A DNA stretch of 40,686 nt. Source: [Clostridium] symbiosum (GTDB lineage Bacteria > Bacillota > Clostridia > Lachnospirales > Lachnospiraceae). Position numbers and translations under genes: made by a program. Positions 8,546 through 16,006 of this stretch are shown in pieces. Numbering within the stretch: position 1 is the stretch's first letter; every line of letters begins with the position of its first letter. The DNA lies in the NCBI GenBank assembly GCA_021769625.1, contig JAETSN010000037.1:1-40686 (forward strand), written 5' to 3'. The notes beneath the pieces were generated by a model that searched no databases, had not been told where the DNA came from, and saw only the letters and a list, made by a program, of their open reading frames with translations.

Positions 8546-8699
8546 GTAGGAAGCAGAGGGCGCGTATATATCCTGTAAAGGACTGTAGAAAAACGCCGGC
8601 ACTTAGGCGCTGTATTTCAGCGCCTTACGTGTCCGCTGCGTTTTTCTCCAAGCGAGAGCGTGTCCTGCACAGGATATATACGCGCCCTCTGCTTCCTAC
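8546..8699 (+). repeat. Structured intergenic element, copy A
   Basis: A 31-bp perfect inverted repeat (left arm 8546-8576, right arm 8669-8699) encloses 92 bp. Inside are a further 10-bp stem (8587-8596 with 8638-8647), the conserved GGCACTTAGG core, an apical AGGCGCTG/CAGCGCCT hairpin and the shared AGCGAGAGCGTG motif. The core matches copies B, C and D (14067-14203, 15602-15738, 20157-20311), but the outer arms do not. It lies between divergent pdxS and the pdxR-like gene. This is the most divergent of the four copies. No Rho-independent T tail follows. Confidence 0.8.
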
Positions 8700-8725
8700 C
8701 TCTTACCCCTCTTTACCCTTCCCCC

Positions 8726-8754
8726 TTGCAATCATTACCAAAATCCAGTATAAT
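8726..8754 (+). promoter_or_regulatory. Promoter of the pdxR-like gene
   Basis: TTGCAA (8726-8731), a 17-bp spacer and a perfect TATAAT (8749-8754) form a strong sigma-A type promoter. Transcription would start near 8761, immediately before the direct repeat at 8771-8804. Confidence 0.7.
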
Positions 8755-8770
8755 ACAATCTGACCATATT

Positions 8771-8804
8771 AAAATACCCACTTTTAGAAAAATCAAAATA
8801 CCCA
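8771..8804 (+). promoter_or_regulatory. Direct repeat, candidate PdxR operator
   Basis: AAAATACCCA occurs at 8771-8780 and again at 8795-8804, 24 bp apart, between the promoter and the start of the MocR-type gene. MocR regulators are known to bind direct repeats. Position downstream of the start site would suit autorepression. The assignment is inferred from position and layout. Confidence 0.4.
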
Positions 8805-8824
8805 GATAGGAGAATCTCAGCAGT

Positions 8825-10243
8825 ATGCTCACCTACTCTTTTTCATCCATAGGGTCAGAACCCTTATACCAACACCTGTACCAATGCATCAAAAACGATA
8901 TTGTGCAGGGAATCCTGGCAGCGGACGAGAAGCTGCCGTCCAAGCGGAGTTTTGCGAAAAATCTGGGTGTAAGTACGATCACGGTGGAAAATGCGTATGC
9001 ACAGCTGATCGCGGAAGGATTTGTGTATTCCCTGCCGAAAAAAGGTTTTTTTGTGACGGATATCAGAAACAGCCTGACTGTGGACGGAGGAAGAAGACCG
9101 GGAAAAGAAGAAAAAAAGGAGGCCGGGCAGAAAGCGTATCTGGCTGACTTCACCAGCAATCAGACCTGCTTTGGACAATTTCCTTTTTCCATCTGGGCAA
9201 AGCTTATGCGGACAACGCTGAAAGAGGACAGAGAGGAACTGATGAGGAACGCGCCCTGCGCCGGTACCCGGCCGCTCAGGGAGGCGATCGCCGGGCACCT
9301 GAAGGCATTTCGGGGAATGGATGTGGAACCGGAACAGATCGTGGTGGGAGCCGGTACAGAGTATCTTTACGGGCTGCTGCTGCAGCTTCTGGGAATGGAA
9401 AAATGTTATGGAGTGGAAAATCCGGGTTATCATAAAATATATAAAATATACAGGAGCCACCGGGTGACATGCAGTCATGTGGGGATGGACCAGGCCGGCG
9501 TGCTGATTCAGGCTCTGGAAGAGAACGGGGTGGATGTGGTGCATATTTCCCCGTCCCATCATTTTCCGACGGGGATCGTGATGCCGGTGAGCCGCAGGTA
9601 TGAACTTTTGGGCTGGGCGGCGAAGGAGGAGGGGCGGTACATTATCGAAGATGACTATGACAGCGAGTTCCGTCTGACAAGGAAACCGGTGCCCTCCCTG
9701 CAGAGCATTGACGTACAGGAAAAGGTGATCTATATGAACACTTTCACCAAGACATTGTCCTCCACGGTCCGTATCAGCTACATGGTGCTCCCGATACATC
9801 TGGCAGAGCGGTATTTAAAGACGCTTTCCTTCTATTCCTGTACGGTGTCCAATTTTGAACAGTTCGTACTTGCACGGTTTATCAGGGAGGGATATTTTGA
9901 AAAGCACATCAATCGCATGCGGAATTATTATCATGAAAAGCGGGATCTTTTGATGGAAAAGATAGAAAACAGCCGGATGGCGGACTGCTGCAGGATCTCA
10001 AAGGAGGATGCGGGACTTCATTTTTTGTTGGAGGTGGATACAGCCCTCTCTGATGAGGAAGTCTGCGCTGCGCTGGATGGGGAAGGAGTTAAGATATCTT
10101 CCGTAGCACAGTATTATATGGAACCCGGCGGGGCGAAAGAGCATGTTTTTGTTATGAATTATACTTCTCTGGAAGAGGAAAACATGGAGGCGGCGATCCG
10201 GAGTCTGGAGCGTGTTTTTGTGGAAAAAGGAAAGAAAACATAA
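8825..10243 (+). CDS. pdxR: MocR/PdxR-type regulator with aminotransferase fold
   Basis: A 472-residue fusion: residues about 8-75 are a GntR winged helix (LYQHLYQCIKNDIVQGIL, EKLPSKRSFAKNLGVSTITV), a linker follows, and residues about 110-470 are a class-I aminotransferase-like domain. The latter has the PLP-site blocks (ISPSHHFPTGIVMP, YIIEDDYDSEF, TFTKTLSSTVRISYM, where the Lys binds PLP). Members sense PLP and regulate pdxST. It is divergent from pdxST, 405 bp away, exactly the PdxR arrangement, which makes this assignment stronger than for a generic MocR protein. An AGGAG lies about 11 nt before ATG 8825. Confidence 0.85.
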   Translation: MLTYSFSSIGSEPLYQHLYQCIKNDIVQGILAADEKLPSKRSFAKNLGVSTITVENAYAQLIAEGFVYSLPKKGFFVTDIRNSLTVDGGRRPGKEEKKEAGQKAYLADFTSNQTCFGQFPFSIWAKLMRTTLKEDREELMRNAPCAGTRPLREAIAGHLKAFRGMDVEPEQIVVGAGTEYLYGLLLQLLGMEKCYGVENPGYHKIYKIYRSHRVTCSHVGMDQAGVLIQALEENGVDVVHISPSHHFPTGIVMPVSRRYELLGWAAKEEGRYIIEDDYDSEFRLTRKPVPSLQSIDVQEKVIYMNTFTKTLSSTVRISYMVLPIHLAERYLKTLSFYSCTVSNFEQFVLARFIREGYFEKHINRMRNYYHEKRDLLMEKIENSRMADCCRISKEDAGLHFLLEVDTALSDEEVCAALDGEGVKISSVAQYYMEPGGAKEHVFVMNYTSLEEENMEAAIRSLERVFVEKGKKT

Positions 10244-10348
10244 AAAAATAATGTATTGCAACACAAATACACGAAAGAAAGATATGTTCATTTTTAAAAT
10301 TATGTGATATGATAAGAAGGGTAATGCGCACTGCGGAGGTAGTGGATC

Positions 10349-11098
10349 ATGGCTTCAAAACGGCATAAGCGGAAAGTCGGATATACGATCATGATCGTAT
10401 CTGATTCCGCCCAGACGAATCAGAAAAAATTCCATATCAATACCGGTATTCTTTCTATTGTGGCCTTTGTGCTTCTGGTGGTGGTAGTCTGTTATGCGGA
10501 GTATACCACAATTTTGATGCATGGGGCTACAGAGAGAAGCGAAACCTATGCGGGACAGATCGCCGCGCTGCAGAAAGAGAATGAACAGCTTCTTTCGGCG
10601 AAGGAGGAGCTGGAAAAACAGGTTGCCAATCTGAATCAGAATCTGAGCCAGAAGGAGGTGCAGGTGCAGAAGCAGGAGGAGAGCCTGCAGAGCGCCGCCG
10701 AGGAGGAGAATATGCCGAAGGGCTTTCCAGTGAGCGGGGCGGCGCAGATCAAGGAAGCAGATGCGGAAGGAGACGCCGGGCTTAAGGCGAGGGAAGACTG
10801 GAAGGAGGTCATCTTTATCGCGGCCCCCGGGACCAATGTGACGGCCACCGGCGAAGGCACTGTTGTGGGAGTTGCGGAAGCTGCGGACGGAGAGCCTGCC
10901 GGGATCAGTATAGATCATGGAAACGGCTATATCAGCAATTACCGCAATATGGGTTCTCCGAAGGTACAGGCGGGAAGCGCGGTGGAAGTGGGAACCGTAT
11001 TGTTTGAAATAGAGGAAAATAATGTGGAAATCGGCTACAGTATCAGCAGAGATGACAGTTTTCTGGAACCGATGGAAATTATGGAAATCAAAGGATAA
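10349..11098 (+). CDS. Degenerate M23 (LytM-like) membrane protein
   Basis: A 249-residue protein with a basic cytoplasmic start, one membrane helix (about 28-50), a coiled coil (about 65-115) and a C-terminal M23/LytM beta-barrel (about 145-245). The barrel keeps the IDHGNGYISNYRNM and VQAGSAVEVGTVLFEIE strands. The metal-binding residues are mostly missing: the expected Tyr-x-His reads YRN and the HxH motif is replaced by IGYSIS. It is therefore probably a scaffold or regulator, not an active endopeptidase, as with several inactive LytM proteins. It begins after GGAGGT and is directly followed by a bactofilin gene, a pairing known from cell-shape loci. Confidence 0.8.
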   Translation: MASKRHKRKVGYTIMIVSDSAQTNQKKFHINTGILSIVAFVLLVVVVCYAEYTTILMHGATERSETYAGQIAALQKENEQLLSAKEELEKQVANLNQNLSQKEVQVQKQEESLQSAAEEENMPKGFPVSGAAQIKEADAEGDAGLKAREDWKEVIFIAAPGTNVTATGEGTVVGVAEAADGEPAGISIDHGNGYISNYRNMGSPKVQAGSAVEVGTVLFEIEENNVEIGYSISRDDSFLEPMEIMEIKG

Positions 11099-11111
11099 GG
11101 AGAGGAAAGCA

Positions 11112-11531
11112 GTGCTAAAAAAATCAACAGAACAGACAAATGCAAGAATCAACAGTATCATAGGTGCCGATATGTTCGTGGAAGGCAATATCAGTGCGAA
11201 GGAGACGATCCGGGTGGAAGGAAGTGTGATCGGTAATGTGGAGACGGACGGAGCCCTGATCGTCAGTGCAACCGGCAAGGTAAAAGGAAACGTGAGGGGC
11301 AGCAGCGTCGTGATCGGCGGTGTGCTGGAAGGTGATCTGGATTCGACGGGAAAGACCGAGGTGATCTCCAGCGGCAAGGTGATCGGCAATATGCGCACAA
11401 AGAGTCTGATCGTGGATGAAAATGCGGTATTCCAGGGACAGTGTATCATGAATACGGATGACGTGATGGCACTGCCGAAGGCAGATGCACTGCAGATCGA
11501 GGATAAGAAGGACGACGGACGAAAGAAATAG
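11112..11531 (+). CDS. Bactofilin (polymer-forming cytoskeletal protein)
   Basis: I start at GTG 11112 (139 residues), which has AAGGAGAGG 5-6 nt upstream; the longer frame from 11022 runs inside the M23-like gene. The protein is a run of short glycine-rich strands (VEGNISAKETIRVEGSVIGNVE, then GKVKGNVRGSSVVIGGVLEGDL) that form the bactofilin right-handed beta helix (DUF583), with a charged tail. Bactofilins self-assemble into filaments that place wall enzymes. Coupling to the preceding membrane M23-like protein suggests that the two act together in envelope shape or sporulation. Confidence 0.88.
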   Translation: MLKKSTEQTNARINSIIGADMFVEGNISAKETIRVEGSVIGNVETDGALIVSATGKVKGNVRGSSVVIGGVLEGDLDSTGKTEVISSGKVIGNMRTKSLIVDENAVFQGQCIMNTDDVMALPKADALQIEDKKDDGRKK

Positions 11532-11553
11532 GAAAGCGGACCCGGAGAACAGC

Positions 11554-11603
11554 GTGAAATATAAAATTTCACGATCCTGATTTGAGTACCTGCCGAAGCG
11601 GGT
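11554..11603 (+). other. Two tandem hairpins in a gene-free gap
   Basis: GTGAAAT/ATTTCAC (11554-11560, 11566-11572) and ACCTGC/GCGGGT closing a CGAA loop (11588-11603) follow one another in the 164-bp gap after the bactofilin gene. Neither has a T tail. CGATC (11571-11575) and GATCG (11635-11639) could close a larger structure. I do not recognise a known riboswitch. Confidence 0.35.
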
Positions 11604-11695
11604 AAATGGGAGTTAGCGAAACAAAATGGACATGATCGGAGATGCGGAACAGCATATTTGATTGTGTCTGTTTTTTATCGGGCGGAAAGGTTTTT

Positions 11696-12424
11696 ATGAG
11701 GAAGATCGTAAGATATATTTTATGTACTTTATTGTTTTTGACCCTGAGCGTTCTCACCGCTTTTCTGATCTATTTGCATTTTTTCAGACAGGGAGACAGA
11801 AATCTCACCGGGGAGTGGACTGCAGGGCTTGATATGACGAAGCAGGCATCGGTCACGGCTTTTATCTGGCTGCAGGATATAGAAGGGGTTTCCGCCTCTT
11901 TAGAAGAGGTGGAGTCCCGCATGGGAGATTTGACTGTTGAAGTCAATATGAAACTGGAACAGACAGACCAGTCCGGGGGAACCTTTTACTGCAATATTGA
12001 GGCGGGAAGTTATGAAGCCTGCGAGCAGGCCGCCTACGAGGCGTTTGCCGCGGCTTTCAGGGAGCTTCTGGGAGAGCGGCTCCGTATGGCGGGTTATGCA
12101 AAGGAGGCGGACGGGGAGGCGGTGGAAGCGCTTGTGCAGGAGACCTTCGGGATGTCCACCGTCTCCTACCTGAGATCCTGTGCCCCCGCGCTTTTGCCTT
12201 CTCTGGAGGAACTGCAGGCGGCGTATGACGGCGGTGGAACCTATGAAACGGCGGAGGGTCTTCTGATCAGACAGTTTGACGAAGGCGGGGGAGGTATCAC
12301 AAGGACAGAGCATTATATCAGGAAGGATGACAGACTGATCCTGTCGGGGGAGGCGGCGGAGGATGGTTCGGATGTAATATCGGAATATGATCCGCTGATC
12401 TATACGCTGCGGCAATCTCAGTGA
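11696..12424 (+). CDS. Single-pass membrane protein of unknown function
   Basis: I start at ATG 11696 (242 residues), with GGAAAGG just upstream and a normal signal-anchor (RKIVRYILCTLLFLTLSVL) following; the longer frame begins at 11642. After the helix (about 6-28) come about 210 extracellular residues without recognised motifs. They alternate acidic helices and a LIRQFDEGGGGITRTEHYIRKDDRLILSGEA-like beta part. It lies between cell-shape and wall-trimming genes, so an envelope role is likely. I do not recognise the family. Confidence 0.65.
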   Translation: MRKIVRYILCTLLFLTLSVLTAFLIYLHFFRQGDRNLTGEWTAGLDMTKQASVTAFIWLQDIEGVSASLEEVESRMGDLTVEVNMKLEQTDQSGGTFYCNIEAGSYEACEQAAYEAFAAAFRELLGERLRMAGYAKEADGEAVEALVQETFGMSTVSYLRSCAPALLPSLEELQAAYDGGGTYETAEGLLIRQFDEGGGGITRTEHYIRKDDRLILSGEAAEDGSDVISEYDPLIYTLRQSQ

Positions 12425-12434
12425 TTTTTCCGTC

Positions 12435-12489
12435 GATGGCTTATCGGCATGGAGACGGTGGTTTAACCGATAGCGGAACCGATGCCATC
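12435..12489 (+). other. Nested hairpin upstream of the carboxypeptidase gene
   Basis: GATGGC (12435-12440) pairs with GCCATC (12484-12489), and TATCGG (12442-12447) pairs with CCGATA (12467-12472) inside it. It fills the 156-bp gap before the dacF-like gene. No T tail is present. It could be an mRNA leader structure; no known class is recognised. Confidence 0.35.
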
Positions 12490-12580
12490 AGGTGGACGGA
12501 TCGGATGCTGCCGGGACGGCTAAAGTATGAACTGACGCTACGTAGAAGTCGCTGTGACAGCGAATATGAAGGGAGAAGTG

Positions 12581-14035
12581 ATGAAGAAGATACTGCGGAA
12601 AATAGGTGCGGTGATGCTGGCTGTGATCATAGTGTGCTCCGTTTTGCCTGTCAGGGCGGCGGGGTTTGAGACTCCCGGCGTCTGTCAGGTACAGACGGAT
12701 ACCGGGGCATCCGGTGTGGTGAAGACGCTGGATTACAGCTACGACAATAATACCTATCTTTCCCTGCGGGATGTGGCGATGGTCCTTATGAATACCGATA
12801 AGGCATTTTCGCTGGAGATTACGAAAAATACCGTCTCCTTAAATCCGGGAGGTGCTTATGCGCCACTGGGCGTGGAAAATACCCTGTGGGAGGATGGGGA
12901 GAGCCGGGATATCGCCCTGAGGCGGAATGAGTTTCAGGTGGGCGGACAGAAGGTAAATTATTATACGCTGATCCTGGAACTGCCCGCCGGCGGTTACGAC
13001 TGTTATATGATGGCGGTCGATCTGGCGATGATCCTGGATGTGGACATCACGGTTCCCTCCGCGGGGGTTTTCCGGATCGGCCTGCAGGATGGGTTTCGTA
13101 TCTCGCCCGCCGAGCTGGAGCAGAAAGGGTATTTTTACGGTGTCAACAGCGTGCTGGCGGGGGATGCCTCCACGGGGGAACTCTATTATCAGTATCAGTC
13201 CGATGCCGCCTATCCGATAGCCAGCACCTCCAAACTCATGACCTGCCTTCTGGCGATGGAGGCCATCTCCTCAGGACAGATCAGCCCTGACACAGTGGTC
13301 ACTGTCTCCGAGGATGTCAGGCTGTTAGCGGAATCGGATGACGGGGTGGTCCCCCTGGAGGCGGGGGCGCAGATCACGGTGGGAGAGCTTTTGCTGGGGA
13401 CCCTTCTGCCCTCCAGCAACGAATGCGCGTTGTGCCTTGCGGAGGCAATCGCCGGTTCGGAGGAGGCGTTCGTGCAGAGGATGAATCAGAGAGCGCAGGA
13501 GCTGGGGCTTTCCCAGACTGTCTTTTACAATTGTAACGGCCTGCCCTGCTATACGGAGGAGCCCGTGCCGGCAAAGCGCCAGAACCGGATGAGCGCGGAG
13601 GATATGTTCCGGCTGGTATCCTACCTGTTGAAAGTTTATCCCCAGATCAAGGATATCACTTCTATGGAAAGCGCTGTGCTGGAGTCCCTCGATCTCGAGG
13701 TGCGCAATACCAACCCGCTACTGCGCAATCTGCCGGAGGCAACCGGATTAAAGACAGGCACGACAAACAGATCCGGCGCCTGTCTGGTCACATCGCTTAA
13801 GGTGGGTGACGGGGTGACGGAACATGATCTGGTGGTCGTTGTCCTGGGGGCGGAGGATTCCGCGGAACGCGGGCGTGTCTCGGAATTGCTGGCGAGATAT
13901 GCGATGCAGGCATTTTACGGGGAGGCGGAAAAAACAGAGGAGGGAGAGACCGAACAGAATCCTGAAAATCTGCCGGTTCACGCGGAGGCGGCGGTGGAGC
14001 GGGTCCTTCAGACAGCGAAAAACCGCTTTGGCTAA
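12581..14035 (+). CDS. D-alanyl-D-alanine carboxypeptidase (DacF-like)
   Basis: Start at ATG 12581 (484 residues), preceded by AAGGGAGAAG. A signal peptide (about 1-26) leads to a roughly 140-residue N-terminal domain resembling copper-amine-oxidase-type stalk repeats (YLSLRDVAMVL, VDLAMILDVDITV). The peptidase S11 domain follows: SxxK at 215-218 (IASTSKLMT), SxN at about 278-280 (SSNECA) and KTG (GLKTGTTN). These are the complete active-site set, so the enzyme should trim the terminal D-Ala from peptidoglycan peptides outside the cell. The N-terminal stalk is an addition to the classic DacF layout. The C-terminal tail is acidic. Confidence 0.88.
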   Translation: MKKILRKIGAVMLAVIIVCSVLPVRAAGFETPGVCQVQTDTGASGVVKTLDYSYDNNTYLSLRDVAMVLMNTDKAFSLEITKNTVSLNPGGAYAPLGVENTLWEDGESRDIALRRNEFQVGGQKVNYYTLILELPAGGYDCYMMAVDLAMILDVDITVPSAGVFRIGLQDGFRISPAELEQKGYFYGVNSVLAGDASTGELYYQYQSDAAYPIASTSKLMTCLLAMEAISSGQISPDTVVTVSEDVRLLAESDDGVVPLEAGAQITVGELLLGTLLPSSNECALCLAEAIAGSEEAFVQRMNQRAQELGLSQTVFYNCNGLPCYTEEPVPAKRQNRMSAEDMFRLVSYLLKVYPQIKDITSMESAVLESLDLEVRNTNPLLRNLPEATGLKTGTTNRSGACLVTSLKVGDGVTEHDLVVVVLGAEDSAERGRVSELLARYAMQAFYGEAEKTEEGETEQNPENLPVHAEAAVERVLQTAKNRFG

Positions 14036-14066
14036 GAGAGTATACCTTTATCTGACACTTCAGTCA

Positions 14067-14203
14067 GCCGTGAGAATGATAAAATCCTCAAGGAGCCCCT
14101 TAAAAAGCGTCGGCACTTAGCGAGGTATTTCACGAGCTTAGTGTCCGTTACGCTTTTTACGGAGCGAGAGCGTGGCGACGGAGGATTTTATCATTCTCAC
14201 GGC
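14067..14203 (+). repeat. Structured intergenic element, copy B
   Basis: Perfect 23-bp arms (14067-14089 and 14181-14203) enclose 91 bp. Inside, TAAAAAGCG pairs with CGCTTTTTA (14101-14109, 14151-14159), and the shared core CGTCGGCACTTAGCGAGG lies from 14108. GCTTAGTGTCCG on the far side of the loop completes an inner stem, and GGAGCGAGAGCGTGGCGACG ends the core. It lies between the convergent dacF-like and argG genes, where it could also stop transcription, although no T run follows. Confidence 0.85.
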
Positions 14204-14220
14204 GTCCGGTCTCAAGATAC

Positions 14221-15441
14221 TTACTGAACGTCTTCCAGCGACTGCATCTTCATGGCGCGTACCTTGGAGGAAAGCCCGAAGAGGTTGATAAAGCCGTTTG
14301 CGTCATGGTGATCGTACAGATCGCCGGTGGTGAAGGAAGCGATGCTCTCATTGTAGAGGGAATAGGGGGAGGTGGTCCCCGCCTTGATGATGTTGCCCTT
14401 GTACAGTTTGAACTTCACCTCGCCTGTCACATACTGCTGGGTGCTCTCGATAAATGCCTGCACAGCTTCGCGGAGCGGTGTGAACCATTTTCCTTCGTAC
14501 ACGATCTGCGCGAATTTATTGCCCATATCCAGTTTTAACGCGTAGGTGTCACGGTCCAGGATCAGTTCTTCGAGCTGCTGATGCGCCTCGTAGAGGATCG
14601 TGCCGCCGGGGGTCTCGTAAACGCCGCGGGATTTCATGCCCACCACACGGTTTTCCACGATGTCGATGATGCCGATGCCGTGCTTGCCGCCGAGTTCGTT
14701 CAAAGTGCGGATGATATCGGAGACCTTCATCTTCTCGCCGTTGACGGAGGTGGGAACGCCCTTTTCAAAAGTCATGGTCACATATTCGCCCTCGTCGGGA
14801 GCCTTTTCGGGGCTGACGCCGAGCACCAGAAGGTGGTCATAGTTGGGTTCGCTTGCGGGATCTTCCAGTTCCAGTCCCTCGTGACTGATATGCCAGATAT
14901 TACGGTCGCGGCTGTAGCTGTTGTCCGCGGAGAACGGCAGGTCGATGCCGTGCTGCTTACAGTATTCGATCTCGTCCTCGCGGGACTTGAGCGTCCATTT
15001 ATCGTTCCGCCAGGGAGCGATGATCTTCAGGTCGGGCGCGAGCGCCTTTATCCCTAACTCAAAACGGATCTGGTCGTTTCCCTTGCCGGTTGCGCCGTGG
15101 CAGATCGCGGAAGCGCCTTCCTTGCGGGCAATCTCCACAAGGCGTTTGGCGATGGCAGGGCGCGCCATGGAGGTGCCGAGCAGGTATTTGTCCTCGTATA
15201 CGGCGTGTGCCTGCACGCAGGGGACAACGTAATTGTCGCAGAAGTCGTCCGTGATATCTTCTATATACAATTTGGAAGCGCCGCAGAGCCGTGCGCGCTC
15301 TTCCAGCCCGTCCAGTTCGTTTCCCTGTCCGCAGTCGGCGCAGACGCAGATCACTTCATAGTCAAAATTTTCTTTCAGCCAGGGGATGATGGCTGTCGTG
15401 TCAAGCCCGCCGGAGTAGGCTAAGATTACTTTTTCTTTCAT
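14221..15441 (-). CDS. argG: Argininosuccinate synthase
   Basis: Joins citrulline and aspartate with ATP in the seventh step of arginine synthesis. The 406 residues are the normal length. The ATP loop AYSGGLDTT is at the N-terminus, followed by [14 protein letters not shown] and [18 protein letters not shown], all signature blocks of the family. I use ATG 15441; a TTG at 15453 is closer to the GAAAGG site but too close for initiation. It is transcribed away from the argCBD run and has its own promoter with an ARG-box-like site. Confidence 0.97.
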   Translation of the reverse strand: MKEKVILAYSGGLDTTAIIPWLKENFDYEVICVCADCGQGNELDGLEERARLCGASKLYIEDITDDFCDNYVVPCVQAHAVYEDKYLLGTSMARPAIAKRLVEIARKEGASAICHGATGKGNDQIRFELGIKALAPDLKIIAPWRNDKWTLKSREDEIEYCKQHGIDLPFSADNSYSRDRNIWHISHEGLELEDPASEPNYDHLLVLGVSPEKAPDEGEYVTMTFEKGVPTSVNGEKMKVSDIIRTLNELGGKHGIGIIDIVENRVVGMKSRGVYETPGGTILYEAHQQLEELILDRDTYALKLDMGNKFAQIVYEGKWFTPLREAVQAFIESTQQYVTGEVKFKLYKGNIIKAGTTSPYSLYNESIASFTTGDLYDHHDANGFINLFGLSSKVRAMKMQSLEDVQ

Positions 15442-15533
15442 GGTATGTACCAAACCTTTCTTTATGATTTCATATGATTTTGTTTTTCTGCATGTTCAGA
15501 CGGCAGTATGCGTCTGAAAACCTTACGTGAAAC

Positions 15534-15562
15534 AATATACAACAAGTTGGGGAGAAATGCAA
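15534..15562 (-). promoter_or_regulatory. argG promoter
   Basis: On the minus strand TTGCAT (15562-15557), a 17-bp spacer and TATATT (15539-15534) form a good promoter. The leader (about 85 nt) contains a CAGACG/CGTCTG hairpin (15497-15516) that could influence expression but has no T tail. Confidence 0.6.
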
Positions 15563-15563
15563 G

Positions 15564-15577
15564 TGTAAAAATATGCA
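15564..15577 (+). promoter_or_regulatory. ARG-box-like site upstream of argG
   Basis: TGTAAAAATATGCA (15564-15577) directly abuts the argG -35. It has the same ends as the site at 15837-15850 on the other side of the intergenic region (TGTA, four A/T, TATGCA). It resembles the ArgR/AhrC consensus TGAATWWWWATTCA with two differences. No argR gene is in the window. Confidence 0.45.
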
Positions 15578-15601
15578 ATTTTTGAGTTAGCGATACCGGA
15601 C

Positions 15602-15738
15602 GCCGGGAGAAAAATCAAATCCTCCGTCGTCACGCTCGCGCTCCGGGCTGCAACGTAGCGGTACTAGGCTCGTAAAGGACCTCGCCAAGTGCCGACGTTG
15701 CTGCAGGGACTCCTTGAGGATTTGATTTTCCTCCCGGC
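15602..15738 (-). repeat. Structured intergenic element, copy C
   Basis: Arms of 23 bp (15602-15624, 15716-15738) pair with one mismatch, which is A-C on the plus strand but a G-U wobble if the minus strand is the RNA. Read on the minus strand, the core is CGTCGGCACTTGGCGAGG, then GCCTAGTACCGCTACG, then a GAGCGCGAGCGTGACGACG stretch, closely matching copies B and D. An inner GCAACG/CGTTGC stem replaces the A/T-rich stem of copy B. It lies between the divergent argG and argC-operon promoters. Confidence 0.85.
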
Positions 15739-15815
15739 TGTTTCATGGCATTGACTGAGGTGAAGGGCTAGACCGTTACAATAATTTCTTTTTATAATTT
15801 ATAATGTAAAAAATA

Positions 15816-15850
15816 TTGCATAATATTCATAAATGTTGTATTATTATGCA
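15816..15850 (+). promoter_or_regulatory. Promoter with overlapping ARG-box of the argC-B run
   Basis: TTGCAT (15816-15821), a 17-bp spacer and TATTAT (15839-15844) form a strong promoter. An inverted repeat TGCATAATA/TATTATGCA (15817-15825, 15842-15850) covers it exactly, and the right half contains TGTATTATTATGCA (15837-15850), an ARG-box-like site matching the one at argG. Bound ArgR would block RNA polymerase. The leader to 16007 is about 155 nt. Confidence 0.6.
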
Positions 15851-16006
15851 GTTGGGAATCATGAAGGGAGAAATACAAAGGGAAAAATCCGAAGGGATGA
15901 GTAAATGATGACAATGATAAAATAAATTGAGAAGTTCGGGGAAGAGGAGTATAATCAATCAAGAGTGGAATTTGGAGTGTAAAATTTACGGGTAAGGAGA
16001 ATTTTT

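Noticed and set aside
12421-12669. 82-residue open frame before the carboxypeptidase gene
   Set aside because: It overlaps the real gene in another frame, has no ribosome site and covers the hairpin region.
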